Part shown: positions 31,902 through 44,166 of the stretch, one piece after another
How positions within the stretch are numbered: the stretch's first letter is position 1
Layout: every line of letters begins with the position of its first letter
Source of the DNA: Deuterostichococcus epilithicus
Lineage: Eukaryota > Chlorophyta > Trebouxiophyceae > Prasiolales > Stichococcaceae
NCBI GenBank assembly: GCA_033439295.1
Contig: JAVTLE010000015.1
Coordinates: 806,001-870,000, forward strand
Length of the DNA: 64,000 nt
Direction: 5' to 3'
Program-made: the position numbers and the translations under genes
Notes under the pieces: model-generated
The model's database searches: none
Told to the model about the DNA's origin: nothing
What the model saw: only the letters and a program-made list of their open reading frames with translations

Positions 31902-34508
31902 ATGGAGCAGGCGCAGCCCAGCGGCGCGGATGAAGTGGCTGCGGAGCTTGCGAGTCTGAGCATGGAGCAGCGCGAGGAGACCGGCGGTCCGCATATGCCA
32001 TGCCACAGGCTTGTTGTTTTCGCTCCACCACACGCGAGCGACTTCTGAGGCCGCTGCTGTGCATCGCTGCAGAGGAGCCGGCGCAGCGGCTTCGTGGGGT
32101 GGTGCGCTGGTTCAACGCGTCCAAAGGCAAGACCCCGTGCTCTGTCCGCTACAGTAGTTGGTCTTTGACACCGGGAATAGAATCCATACGATATCAGCAT
32201 GCGTTTGCCGCCGGTCGCAAGCCATGCCGGCTGTCCACAGCTCGAGTGCTGCGCCGGTGTTCCGCAGGCTTCGGCTTCATCCAGGCGGAGGGTGCGCCGG
32301 AGGAGAGCGAGGGGGCTGCTCAGCACGACCTTTTTGTACATCAAGTGAGTTGTAATTGCATTGCGCAGGCGCTGTTTGTCGCTCGATCGCACGTTGTGCG
32401 ACAGGATAGCTGGCCGTTCCGGGTACAACCTCCCTGCGCTGTGAGCGCCTTGGACGTCATGCGCACCAGGTCGCAGGACAGCCAGAAACTACTCAGTCGC
32501 TGCACGTTATGTGAGAGCGGCTCGATTGTGCCCTCAAGGGCAAAAGTCTTGTTGGAGCTTGGCTCCACGGCCGGTTGATGGCTCGGCACTAAGACAGGTT
32601 CTTCAGTGCCAAGGCGCATGCACAGCCATCTTATATGCATGTTTGAGATCTCTAGCATATTTACATGGCGGTCCGAGAGGAGAGCTGCACGCAATGATCG
32701 CGGATGTCAGCTGACATTTTATTGGCACCCCAGAGGGCCAAGATGGCAGAAGTGCCGGCTTCGCCTGTGTTAATAAGCAGCTGCCTGCCTCGAGGGTATG
32801 ATAAACAGCAGGGACTGAGGTCTGCTCATTCAGGGCGTCGCTGGGCAATGGTAGGATTTTGCTGACAGTTCATCCGGCAAGAGGACGGGTTGGGGCGCAC
32901 AGAGCGGTCCATGCATTAAGGTTGTTGCAGAACACCAATTCGGCGTGCAGTCGTCACAGGCGTCAGTTGATCTGGGAGAGAAGGAAAGGCGACCCAAGGG
33001 CAGCACTCAGCTGAGCGTATGCAGGAGGCGGGCATGCATGTCTTGGAGCGATGTGCGGCGGCCAGAGATGCTGCCGAGATCCGAGATCCTGTGTGTGCCT
33101 GCAGACATCGATACGCGCCGAGGGCTTCCGCAGCCTACGCGAAGGCGAGCCGGTGGAGTTTGATGTGGAGCCGGGGGAGGATGGTCGGAATAAGGCCATC
33201 AACGTCAGTGGCCCTGGCGGCGCGCCTCCCCTGGTAAGATTCGCATATGGTTCATGTGTCATAGTTTAGAGGTGCATCTCGAACCGGGATCAGGAGTCAC
33301 CGACAGCTTCTGTTCTGCGCATGCGTGCTCGGTGCCACTCCTTGATGTGTGGCGTGGGCCTTTGTAACACAGGGCGCGCCGAAGCGGCCACAGCTGCAGC
33401 AGCGGCGGGGGCAGCTGCAACAGCAGCAGCCGCCATCGCCGATGATGCTGCCGTCGGCGGCAGCGCAGCAGCAGCAGCTGCAGCACCAGTACGCCGCAGC
33501 AGCGCAGTATGGATACCCCCATATGTATTCTGGCGGCTACCCAGGAGCTGGCAGCTACCCGCCGGCGCCGGGCATGGCGGGCATGTACCCGCCGCAGCAG
33601 CGGCCACGGGGCATGCCGGGCGGCGGCATGCCCGGCATGCCCGGCGGCATGCGGCCGCCGCTCGTGCCGGGTGGCATGGGTGGCTACGGCTATCCTGGTC
33701 AGCAGGAGCAGCAGCAGGGGGGCCGCGGCGGCGGCCGCTGGCCGGGCGGCGGCGTCGCAGACCGGCGGCCGCCGCCGGGCACTCCCGGCGTCTCCAGCGG
33801 TCTACAGGTGGGGCGCCGGCTGCAGCAGACAGAGCTGTCTTTGCAAAAGCCGCAGCAAAGGGAGGCACCCGGCGGGCCGGCGCATCTGTTTTCGCCAGTA
33901 GCCGAACACTGGGATGCCGCCACCGCCTTGCCACTTGTTCAGCTCGCCTGCAGAGCGCCGCTGGCAAGCAGCCGTGCCGACACAGCAAGCGCCGGCGCGG
34001 ATGTGCGACGCGTGCAGGCGGCCGCCATTCCTTACAAAGGCTGTACAGTAACCTTGGAAGCTGATACCCGCAGGTGGTTGTTCACAACCTGCCATGGACG
34101 TGCTCGTGGCAGCAGCTGAAGGACGCGTTCGTGGAGGCGGGCGTTGCCAACATCGAGCGCGCTGACGTCATCATCGACAGCAGCGGCCGGTCCAGGTGAG
34201 CATCACCGCAGCATGCGAGAGGCCCCCTGCATTGGAGGTGGCCTCCGGGTGTCGCCCGTCAGCCCGGTGGCAGAAGGCTGCGCTTCGCAGCGTCGTGCGT
34301 TCACTGCTAGTTGCAGGTGCCGGCTGCTTCGTGCCACGCCATGGGCCTGATGTCCCATGCTGATGCGGCGTCGGGCGCCCCGCACTGCAGGGGCTTCGGG
34401 ACGGTGTCGTTCCCCACGTCGCAGGACGCAACAGCAGCGGTCGAGACGATGAACAATGCAGACATCGGCGGGCGGGCCGTCACTGTCCGCATCGACCGCT
34501 TCGCCTGA
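31902..34508 (+). CDS. NAB1: NAB1-like cold-shock domain / RRM RNA-binding protein
   Basis: In Chlamydomonas, NAB1 is a cytosolic repressor that binds light-harvesting (LHCBM) mRNAs and adjusts antenna size. Seven exons were traced (1020 bases, 339 residues): 31902-31986, 32073-32126, 32268-32344, 33105-33233, 33373-33807, 34074-34195 and 34391-34508. The cold-shock domain has [22 protein letters not shown] and [18 protein letters not shown] Gln-rich then Gly/Met/Pro-rich linker of about 145 residues follows ([10 protein letters not shown]-like runs, some RGG). The C-terminal RRM has [30 protein letters not shown] and VRIDRFA at the very end, exactly as in NAB1. The linker is much longer than in Chlamydomonas (247 residues total). 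Of the two redox cysteines of Chlamydomonas, the first is kept (PWTC) and the second is Val. Intron 32127-32267 has a GCAAGA donor. The first donor (GTCCGC) is weak. Confidence 0.93.
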
Positions 34509-35296
34509 TGCATGGGCGGCCGGCAGCCCTGCGCCATGCCCATGGCGCCTTTTTTGCAGCTGGAACCGGATGGCAGCAGTGCCGGCGCCGCTGCGAGAGG
34601 CGGTGCACATGTGGATTGCGCGCCGTGGGCTCCCTGCAGCTGGCGGCGGGGCGGCCGCCGGGGTGGGCGCGCTGCTGCGGCACTGCACATCGGCCCAGCC
34701 CTCGTTCCCTCCAGAAGTACACCTCTGAGCCAATAGTTTGCGCCTGATGCTTGGTAGGATGTCCTTGGGCAGCGCCACAAGAATTGTCTCTAGGAACCCC
34801 CGTTTCCTAGTATCGGGTTTGAACGTCGAGTGGCTCGACCCAAGAATTTTTTGCTTGATTTCGGAGGACCATCATGCAGCACGCATGTATGGCTCAGAGG
34901 TCTGGCCCGTCATAATGGATTGCCTGGACAGACCCTCCCGGGCCAGGGTCAGATCAGTTTCAGCAGTCTTCGTCCTCTTGCATGATGTTGGCAGTGCGGG
35001 CAGACCTTGGCGATCGATCTGTGTATTCTAGGTTTGCCCGCGCAGCCACAGTGAACGAAAGTTTTAAAAACAATCAGATGACCAATGAAACGTCGCAGAC
35101 ATGATGGATATACAGGACGGTCTCGCCCCTCTTTTTATTCGCGCAGACGGTATCCTGCGGTACACACCGCGGCAGCAGCAAGTGCTATCCATTCATCTAC
35201 ATGTTTTGGGCTGACATACTCATCCTCAGGCAATCCTCGCAGCTACCATCCGCTCGCCGTCTTCCCTGGCCACCCTTCACCTCCACCCTTCACTCA
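34509..35296. other. Convergent 3' spacer between NAB1 and fibrillin
   Basis: About 790 bases lie between two stop codons on opposite strands, so they should be 3' UTRs. The middle (34730-35200) is less GC-rich. Nothing coding was recognised. Confidence 0.5.
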
Positions 35297-37993
35297 TCAC
35301 GTGCGCACAAAGACGCGGATCTCGTTGCGGTCGCCGCGAGTCACCCGCAGGTCCTGCAATACCACCGCCAGCCACTCACTACCCACGCCGGCCACCGTGT
35401 GAAGTCAAAGGGGCGCAAGTGTGTTCAAATCAGGTGCCGCATCGCGCGCAGGTCCGAGAAAGCGCAAGAGAAACGGACCTCGTCCAGGAACAGAACGTCA
35501 AATGTGGCGGCGCGCATGCCGCTGCTGGGCCGCATGCCCTCAGGCAGCTCTGGCAGCGTGAACTCCGGCACATTGTTCAGCAGCCCGGCGATGCCGCCTG
35601 CGGTGGCGAGTGGGAACCGACCGGCAATGATTAGCCGGCCTTCCGAGAGCCCTTGTCGGTGCTGTTCGCTGACACGCTCACGGGGGCCTCAAGGACACTG
35701 TGCGTCTGGAGGTGGGTGCACTCCGGAGGTGGATGCACTTCAGAGGTGGGTGCACTCCCGAGGTGGGTGCAGTCGGAAGGCATTGAGGCGTGGGCAAGCG
35801 AAGCCAGCCTCTGCATGTCAAGACGCAGGCGTGTGCTTCCATTGCGCAACCACACAGTCACGCTTCCACACACGCTTGTGCAGAATGCTCTTCGGGACCG
35901 CAGCGTGCAGCCTGGGAGGGAGGGACGCCACCCACCCTGCAGGCTGACGTCGGTGCCAGTGAAGGTGATCTGCAGCGTGCGCGGCCCCGTGACCTCCAGG
36001 CTGTGCTTCAGCGTTAGCAGCGCCTCGGCCGCCTGGTTGCGGGGCGCAAAGGGCAGCGACGGCAGCGGCCCCCGCGTCAGCTCGACCACATTGTCGAGCC
36101 GCCCCAGCGCCGTGTCGATGCCCTGGTACACCTGTGCCAGAAGGAATGCATCTTCATCAGAGTCCCTCGAACACAGGAGCTGCTGTAAATCTCCCGGCGT
36201 CGGCTCCAGCACATTGTCATTCTTAGCATATCGTGGCTTCGCCCCGTTCAGCTGCTCCCAGGGTCTTGGAAGGAGCAGGTCCCAGCAACAGGATGGACGG
36301 GAAGCAGAAACTGTCTACGAAGTCAGAGGCTGCGCGAGCGGAACACATTGGGGAGTCAGGGGCTCAGGAGGGAGGCGGGCGCGCCTGGCCGAAGTCGGCG
36401 GGCAGCAGCTTGAGCGGCACGCCCGGCCGCCGGCCGCCTGTGGACCGGCTGCCAGCAAAGCCGCTGGAGTAGACCAGCCGCCACACGCCGCCGAGCAGCT
36501 CCTTCTGACTGCTGCTGCTCTTACCATCGCCGCCGCCGCCGCCGCCGCTGGCACCGCCGGTGGTGCCGATCGCGCCGGGGGAGCCCGGCGCCGCGGCGCC
36601 GTCCGCAAGTCCCGCGCCCGGCGGCGGGAGCGGCAGCCCCTGCATGGCCACATACCACACTCACTGAGCGCCTCCCCGATGATCACGCTGCGTGATCCCA
36701 GACACGAGCCGAGCATGGCGCTGAGCATGGCGCAGAGAGTTGGATGGACTGCAAGAGGCTCTAGAGGTGGCCTCGGGCATTTCACCTGCTGCGGCACGGG
36801 GCTGGACCCTGAGGCCCCGGGTGCGGCCGGCTGCAGCGGCGGCGGGCTGCCGGGCCCGGCGGCGCCGGGGGTGACGCTGTCCGCGGCGGACGGCGAGATG
36901 CTAGTGACGCCAGGTGAGATGGAGGTGACGCCGGCGGTGGAGATGGACACAGGGGTGGACACACCCGAGGGCGGCGGCCGGCTGGCGCCAGACGACCCTG
37001 TGCAGGGGGGACCAGGGTCGCTGCATGCCGCCAGGTCTGTGCAGGCTAGCAGCGCAGGACCGCGGCAGGTTCCTGGCCCGTGCACGCTGCAGCGCTTGAA
37101 GTGCTGGTCGACACACGAAAAGCCAGCAGAAACCCTCGTGAACCACGTTGGTGCGGACGCCATGAGGAGCGTGCTGCAGTGCGCATGCGCACCTGAGGAC
37201 GAGGCCGTCAGGTTGACGGGGCCGGCGGCAGAGGCCAGCGCCTGCACCGCGGCCTCCACAAGGTCCGCCTGCGGGTTCAGGGTTGAGTTTAGGGTTTCGG
37301 GCACCAGCACGGCAAACACATGGTCACCAGAGTCGATAGTTATTGATTGCACGCCAGGGCACCACAGAGGCAGGCTGAGTGGTCCTGTCACGGCCGGCGA
37401 GTGCCGCGCTCAGAGGCTGGAGATCGCACGCGGATGCACGCTGAGCAGGCCCCCGATCTCTGGGTGGCATCCAGTCCCAGGCACTGGCACGAACAGGATC
37501 TCGCAATGCATCGCTCTTCTGGCGCGGGAACCGCAGGCCACCAGCAGGGGCTGAGGCAGCACCTGGCGGCCAGTGGCGGCAAAGCCGCGGTCCAGGCCGG
37601 CCACGCTGGCGAGCAGCCGCGTCTTCAGATACGGCACCGCATCGTCGCCAGAGTCGCCTCCAGGCGCCGACTCCGACATCGCCGTCAGTGGCGCGGTGTT
37701 GGAGATGAGCTCCCGCCCACGGCGGTACGGCGACCCTGCACAGCATGGCAGCAGCGGCATCAGGGCCAGCAGGAGCAGCGAAGGGCTAGGCCGTGTGCCT
37801 GGAATATTCTGCTGGAAGCATTTGATCTTTAGGGATGGGGCACACGAGTCAATGCACAGCTTCAGCAGCAGCTGCACCGGAGGCGCCGGCTGCACCAGCA
37901 CTGCAAGCTTGCACCACTCGCGCAGGCGAGCATCGCACATGGGACCCACAGCAGCAATTCGTGCGCCCAATTGCAGGTGGCAACGGAGCTCAT
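35297..37993 (-). CDS. Fibrillin / plastid lipid-associated protein (PAP family)
   Basis: Fibrillins are lipocalin-like proteins of plastoglobules and thylakoids that bind lipids or quinones. Exons on the minus strand encode, in order: YLKTRLLASVAGLDRGFAAT (37600s); ADLVEAAVQALASAAGPVNL (37200s); KELLGGVWRLVYSSGFAGSR (36450s), the PAP hallmark; VYQGIDTALGRLDNVVEL and TLQITFTGTDVSLQ (35930-36140); VPEFTLPELPEGMRP and ATFDVLFLDE (35490-35600); and DLRVTRGDRNEIRVFVRT with the stop at 35297. The proposed start is ATG 37993 (MSSVATCNWAH), joined by a GTGCAA donor to SPYRRGRELISNTAPL. This first exon is uncertain, though a plastid leader is expected. A Gly-rich run precedes KELLGG. Internal exons fit the family well. 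Confidence 0.82.
35709..35776. repeat. 17-bp minisatellite, four copies
   Basis: Unit GAGGTGGGTGCACTCCG is repeated four times in tandem with a few substitutions, inside a fibrillin intron. Confidence 0.92.
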
Positions 37994-38065
37994 CTCAGGC
38001 CTGCCGCTGCAGGCCAGCTGCAGCAAGCCAGAGGGTATGCCGGCTGCAGCGTGCACGGCAGGGGT

Positions 38066-40460
38066 TTAGGCAGTTGGCGCGAGTGCCGGCGCAGCGTGCG
38101 AGAGCTCACCCCGCTGCACGTTGTCGGCGGCGCGCTGCGCCTCTGCCGCAAACTGCTTCGCCGCGTCGCCGGCCTGGTTGAGGCCGTCCTGCAGCTGCTG
38201 GCCCGCCTGCTGCGCGTTCTGCTGCAGGTCCGACGCAAAACCCTCCGCGCCCTTCTGGAGGTCCTCCGCCACCTCAGACGCCTGGCCAGCGGCCTGCAGA
38301 GCGACCAGGGCATTGTGAGGTTCGAAACTGCATGGTGATCCCACCAGCAGTTGTGCAGCGCAGGCGTGCGTAGACATGCATCGCGGACAGCTCTGGGGCT
38401 GAGCGTGGTCGACCGGCGCGGGCGCATCCAGCTGCGGACGCAGGGCGGCGCCGCTTGCCGCAAGCATTACCACACATGGCCCTGATGGCACTATCACTAG
38501 TATCAAACTATTATTATCAGCAGTGCCGATGTGACTGCTCTGTGCACCCTGCCAGACGGGGCGCCCCAATCTGTGAGACCACAGACGCACCTGGCCGGCG
38601 CCCCTGATGGCGTCGGCGGCGCCGTCCGCCGCACCCTGCACCGCCTCCGCGGGTGTGGGCACACTCTCCACAGTCTCCGCCACCACCTGTGCGGCCTCCG
38701 AGGCCTGGTCCCTCACAGCGTCGGGGACGCTCTCCACAGTCTCCGCCACTGCCTGTGCGGCCTCCGACGCCTGGTCCCTCACTGCGTCCTCCGCCCGCGC
38801 GGCACCCTCCTGACGCAGCGCGAGGGGACGCCGGTGACATGTGTCCCACGTTGGAGGCTTCCACACAGGAGACTTGGCCACGGGCGGCTGGGCTCAGGAC
38901 GTCTGAGCGCCTTTTTGCGAATATGCAAGGCATCGCGGCGCCTCCCAGTGTGCTCACATGTGGCTGCTACGACCGGCGGCGTCAAGCCGCTTGTTCCGGC
39001 TGCAGCTACAGGCTGTGGGCAGACCCTGCTAGTATGTGAGAAACAGCCGCTGCTGGTGAGCGTCCAAGGCCCGACCCGCCCGCACCTTCTGCTGGCCGCG
39101 AGTCTGCGCTGAAGCGGACGTCGCCATGCGGCGTGCGTCAGCAGCACCCGCTGACGCCTCGACGGCGGCTCGCCGCGTCTCAGGCGACGCCGCCTGCAGC
39201 GAGCTGTCGCCGAGTGCCACGTTCTCCGTGCTGGCGGTGTCAAAGAACGCCACGTTCTCTGTCCTTGCGGCGGCCCCCTCGGCAGACTCGTCTTCGTTTG
39301 TGGCGAAAAAGCCATCCGCCGCCGTCACATCCGCCGCTGCCACCTTCTGTTTGCTCGCCGCCCCGCCTGCCTTCTCCTTGCCCGGAGCCTGCTTCGCCTG
39401 CAGTCATGGAGCAATGCGTCTCGGGTGCCGAGACACCGAAAACCCAGTGCCCGCTTTGGCACTGCTGACCAGCTGCAGCAGAGCTTCCTCAGGGCCTCCT
39501 CACATGAGGTGAGCGCCTGCCTGGCCTGGCCCCTGCAACAAGCAGAGCCCAGGCAGCGCCCGGCCTCACTCCCCATGCCCCGCCCACGCCCAGGGCATTG
39601 TACAAACCAGGCATCGCGGGAGCTGCAAGAGTTGCAAGGGCGTTCAGATCTGCATGGGCGTCAGATGTGAGGGTGAGCGAGTCGTCAGGACTTGCAGCCT
39701 GCAGCATCTCAGGGCATGACATTGCGCGAAGGCTCAGCAATTCGGAACGACAACTTGGCAAGAGCCTTGCAAAGAGGCTGTGGATGGTGCACTCCATGAC
39801 TGACTTCTTGTCGCTGTTTCCCAGCGTCCATGGACAGTGCCGGCAGAGGCAGGGCCGTGAACCCACCGCAGCCTGGGCCTGCGTATCAGCAATGGCGCCC
39901 TCCGCATTGTCCACGCCGCTGCCAATGGCGTCCGCCAGCTGGTCTCCGGCATCCTTGACAGCGTCGGCGGCGGCATCTGCGACATCTGCACGCGTCTCCG
40001 CTGCATCAGCCTGCGGCGAGTCTGGGCCTGCATCACGAAAGCAGGCCGGCACTCAGCGGCCCCGGTTGACAAGGAGCTGGGCTCAGATTTTCATGTCAGT
40101 TCATTCAGTTCAGTTCAAAGTTGGCCAGGCCGTGCTGCTTGACGCCCATGCCATCGAACAGGGCGCAGAGCGGCACCTGAGCTTGAGGCAGCAGCCTTTT
40201 CGGCCTTCTTCTTGCCGCTGCCCTTTCCCTCGCCCTTTGCTTTAGCAGCGCAGTGCACATGAGGTCTGCAACGCAGGATGGAGAGCGTTCGATGCTGCTC
40301 GTCTCACGGTAGTGCTGCGGGCCGCATAGTGCATGTCTACAACCGCTGCCTACCTGCTGATGAGAGCACGCTGCGGCGCCAGCTGCCGAGCCTGCTGGTG
40401 CAGACTGATTCGGGAGACTAGCCCCGGCGGTGTCAGGTTGAGCACGCACGAAGGCATCAT
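38066..40460 (-). CDS. Plastid-targeted LEA-like / apolipoprotein-like helical protein
   Basis: Six exons were traced and total 1116 bases (371 residues): 40354-40460, 40177-40265, 39867-40027, 39086-39397, 38591-38809 and 38066-38293. The start is the first of two adjacent ATGs (MMPSCVLNLTPPGLVSRISL). The first ~45 residues look like a chloroplast transit peptide, ending near VHCAAKAKG. A Lys/Gly-rich stretch follows, then long Ala/Asp/Glu/Gln-rich amphipathic helices (ADVADAAADAVKDAGDQLAD; DLQQNAQQAGQQLQDGLNQA) without membrane segments. A 22-residue unit beginning DAVRDQASEAAQ is present twice in tandem (a 66-bp coding duplication near 38670-38800). Such repeats resemble LEA group 3 or algal desiccation/cold proteins, which protect membranes or enzymes. 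That role is inferred, and the exact family is uncertain. Confidence 0.8.
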
Positions 40461-40982
40461 GCTGCCTGCAGAACATTAACAGATTTGACATCATCTTTTG
40501 ACAGCAACAAGGCATGAGTTTGGTAATGAAGCACGAGCCAGTCCTTCACAATGTTTCATGAGGTTGTGCGGGACAGGTAGCATCAAAGACGTCTGGATTA
40601 GGGACCGTACTCACGGCTGCTGCACTGATCTGCTGGATGCCAGCCGTCGCTGTGGGCTGGACGCTTTTGGGAATGCACAAGCAGCTTTGAATATCTAATT
40701 CTTGCAATACGATGTTGCCTTACCAATAGGCTGCTTGTGATTTCTGTGCTCAGAAGTGACACTGGAGGCGACGTGTTCATGTCAGCTGCCACCAACCTTC
40801 GCGTAGCACGTGCTCATATGGTAATCTTTACCAGAGGGTCAGGGTGAGAGAATTTCGAACTACCCGTAATTACAGCTGCTTCAACCAGGCAGAAATACAT
40901 TCCGGTCGGTCATGCATCGCTTGCGCCACCGGCTGACCTAATGTCCATGAACGCAGCCTGGCGCGAGCCTCGCGGCAGCGCC
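40461..40982. other. Spacer: LEA-like promoter and KIN17 3' UTR
   Basis: About 520 bases between two minus-strand genes. It is AT-richer than its surroundings around 40680-40890. No coding or RNA gene was recognised. Confidence 0.5.
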
Positions 40983-43662
40983 TCATGCGGCGCGGAACTT
41001 GCACACGTCCTCATACTCTGCCGCCACCTCCTCCGCCGCGCCGCCCGCGCCCTGAACGCGCACGCGCGCCTGGAAATTGGCCTCGTCGATGGAGACCAGC
41101 GTGCCGGTCGCGCCGCGGTGCGGCCCGGCCAGCAGCAGCACGCTGCCGCCCGGCTGCGGGATGACGGTCTCCAGCTGCGACTGGTGCACCTGCACAGTGG
41201 CGCTGCCGTCCGCGAGCTCCACCTCGCCCACCTGCGGCTCATTGCGAGCGACAGCATCGTGAGCAGGCGTGCAGGGCTGCTTCGAGAGCCCAGCAGGTCC
41301 GCCCGCATCCCGCAGCGGGTCGGGTTTCGATGTTCCCGGGTCATGCGGCAGTCACCGCCTGGCGAAGCATGCAGTGCGGCGACGGCGGCGGCGGGCTGTC
41401 ACTGGGTGGTGATGCGCGGCGACCGGCACAGCCTGCGGGACAGGCGAACTGTGACGAAAGTAGCTAGCTATGTCTTTTAGCAAAACTTTTATTCCCACCT
41501 GGTCGTTGACGAGTCGCACAACGGAGCCCTTCTTCTTGTACAGCCCCTGCGCCTTGAGCTCCGGCGCCATTATCTTCACCACCAGCCCCTTCCGCAGCCA
41601 GAAGCCCCTGCGGTGCCAACCTCCAATTTCACGTCCATGACAGCTGGTTGTAGCGTGGCTGATGCGCACGAGGTGTGCTGTCCGAAACATGACAGTAGGT
41701 GCTCAGCAGAAACGTCTGGGTTTGCATGACACCAACAGTGCACAAGCACTGAGGCACGTGCCAGCCAAGGAAAGTTCGCCGCGCCGCTGACACATGCCGA
41801 GGCCGCGAGCCTGGTGTGCCACACCTGTTGCCGGCCTGCTGCCGCTGCTGCGCCTGCTTCTCGCGCTCGGCCTTGGCCGCCTTGGCCTGCTGCTCCTGCT
41901 GCATGAGCGCCTCCAGCTTGCTGCGCGGCTTTGCAGGCGGCGCCGCGCCGTTGCTGCTGCGCTGCTTTTTCCTGCAGCGCAGCCGGTGCGCCCTCAGCAA
42001 CCGCAGTCCGCTGAATGGCTGCTTGTGGCGCAGACAGATTCAAGAATTTGGGCAGCCACTCTTGAGTGAGAAGCCTTTCAGCTTGCACGCCGGCTGCATG
42101 CGGTCGCAGCAAGAGTCACCTCTCCCGCTCCGAGTCGTCTGCATCGAAGGCGGGCGCCGCCTTCGGCTTCGCTGCAGGAGAGGCTGCCAGCACCCGGTTC
42201 GCCTTCGCCAACCCGCCGAATGCCAAAGGCTTATCGTCCTCCTGCAGCAGACTAGGCACTACGCTCAGGCAACCATTCTCGACGACGGCCTTGACGAACC
42301 CAGGTGATGCAGCTGGCATGATTGTGTGCAATGGCAGCAACACATTCTGAGCGCGCCTGTTGGTGGACCACCATGGTGCAAGAGCGCCCGCAGGTGCCCA
42401 GGGGGCAGCTGATTCGCTTGCCCACCGACGTGCAGTCGTAGCATGGTTTGAAGGAGCTGGCTGCGCTCCTCGAAGCTCCGAGGGTTCAATCAGATGTGCT
42501 TCTGGGTCACCCACCTGCCGCTCCAGCACGCCGCCGTTCGACGCCGGCCCCGCCTCGCTGGGGGGCTCTGCGAACTCCGCCGCTCGCTCGATCTGTGCCT
42601 GCAGCGCCCGCTGGTGCCGCTCCTCCTCCTCCCTCTCCGCCCTGCATGTTGAACGTCGCGAACATGCATCGCACTACATGTTCTGGAGCCGTCTGCTGCC
42701 CGCACACTTGGATGGCCCGATGCCCCCTGCCCCCCCATGCGTACACGATCGAGAACAGCTGTGCAAGCACGTTTGCGCACAGCTCAGTGCTGAGCATGCC
42801 CCACACCGTGGGAAAATCGGCAGCGCACCGGTCGCGCTTGACGCGGCGCTCGGTGGACAGCTCCGCCATGGGGTCGTCCTGGATGATGGAGATGAACCAC
42901 CCTTTCGGCGTCTCGTCCACGCGGCACTTCCCCGTGCGCCCCAGGTACTTGATGAACTCGGTCAGCGACAGCCACTTGGTGGAGTTCATGTGGATGTGGT
43001 CCCTGCGGCCACATGACCATGCTCAGTGCGGTTGCATGCGAGCTTGGAATCCTCGATTGCTGCGCCAGCCGCACTGCTTTCCTGTGCTCCGGCGCCGCGT
43101 CTCTGACAATATCGCAGGCACATATGCACCACGGCGTGCCCGCTCCCTGCCGCTCTCTGACCAGGAACACCGTGTGTGGCAGTAGGACACGACCTCGGAG
43201 GCGTGGGACCTCACTTGTCCGCAATGAAGTCGTTGTAAACGGTTTTGGCGGCGACACGGGAGAAGGGGTGCGAGCGCCGCAGCAGCTCCAGGAAGTTGGC
43301 CTCAAACTCCTCCGAGAAGCCCTCTATGACGCGGTCGGGCGCCTCGCCGAAGACCATCATCTGGCGCTTGTGCGAGTCCGAGTCCAGGTGGCACTTGAAG
43401 CCGTTCTCGTCGCGGCACTGCTTGCCGCACATCTGGCAGTACCAGCGCAGCTTCTGCAGGCCCTTGGACTTGATGCGGTTGGAAATCTGCGGGGCCAGGG
43501 CAGGAGCATGATTGGTCCTTGGTGGATACTTCACAGCGGCAGCAGTGCTGGCAGCAGCGCCGGCAGCATCATGCTACCAGGCATGGTGGTGTCCGTTGAT
43601 GCCGCCGTAGTTAAGCGTAGCGACCCTACCGCTTTCGGGCTGAGGAAGTCATTCTTTCCCAT
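40983..43662 (-). CDS. KIN17: KIN17 DNA/RNA-binding protein
   Basis: KIN17 is a conserved nuclear zinc-finger protein linked to DNA replication, repair and pre-mRNA splicing. Eight exons are proposed. The start ATG 43662 gives MGKNDFLSPKA, the family N-terminus. The next exon (43215-43486) carries KGLQKLRWYCQMCGKQCRDE and GFKCHLDSDSHKRQ (C2H2 finger) plus FLELLRR. The exon 42829-43002 carries HIHMNSTKWLSLTEFIKYLG and CRVDETPKGWFISI (winged-helix region). Middle exons encode Glu/Arg/Gln-rich helices (AEREEEERHQRALQAQIERA). C-terminal SH3/KOW domains follow: WLRKGLVVKIMAPELK, GSVVRLVNDQ, then SQLETVIPQPGGSVLLL and HRGATGTLVSIDEANF, with the stop at 40983. The order and length match the family. 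It is divergent from the subtilase gene. Confidence 0.94.
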
Positions 43663-44166
43663 GCTGCCTGCCCTTTTCCAAGCTCCGGTGGCAGCGCCTC
43701 GGCAGGCCGCAGCAGCGGCTTTTGGACCTGGCCAGCCGTTGTGCTGTGGCTATCAAAACATGGTTCGATTGTGTGTCGCTTCTGAGGCTGAACCTGCACA
43801 CGGCTCGGCCTGTGGACGAGGCTTTAACCAGGAGTGGTACCCGGCGTATGGTGATGGCCTTTCGCTGTCGACGCGAAGTTTTGCAGGTGTAGCGTTCTGC
43901 AAGGGCTCGTTGGCAGTTTTTGTCTGAACGTGCTTGTTCTGAATGTGGTATGCGCCTATGCGAGCATGACAGGACCCAACAAAGTTTCTGGAAGACAGGG
44001 GAGGTGCTTGTGGATGCGGTGAGGAATGTTCGGTCACTTTTGCGCGCGCCACATCGTGCGCTGGTGCAGGCGAGCGACAAGACGGCTCGTTCAGATGTTA
44101 CTCTGCATCAGATATGTTCTGCTAGGCTGCCTCGCGCGAACGACGCGGCCGTTGCCATTTCGTCCG
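43663..44166. promoter_or_regulatory. Divergent promoter region: KIN17 and subtilase
   Basis: 504 bases lie between divergent start codons. No recognisable core element was found. Inference from layout. Confidence 0.55.

Noticed and set aside
31562-32428. 288-residue open frame on the minus strand over the NAB1 5' region
   Set aside because: It lies opposite NAB1 exons, has no domain and no splice logic.
35653-37554. 633-residue open frame on the plus strand
   Set aside because: It is antisense to the fibrillin exons, low-complexity and without any recognisable domain. Long antisense frames are expected in GC-rich coding DNA.
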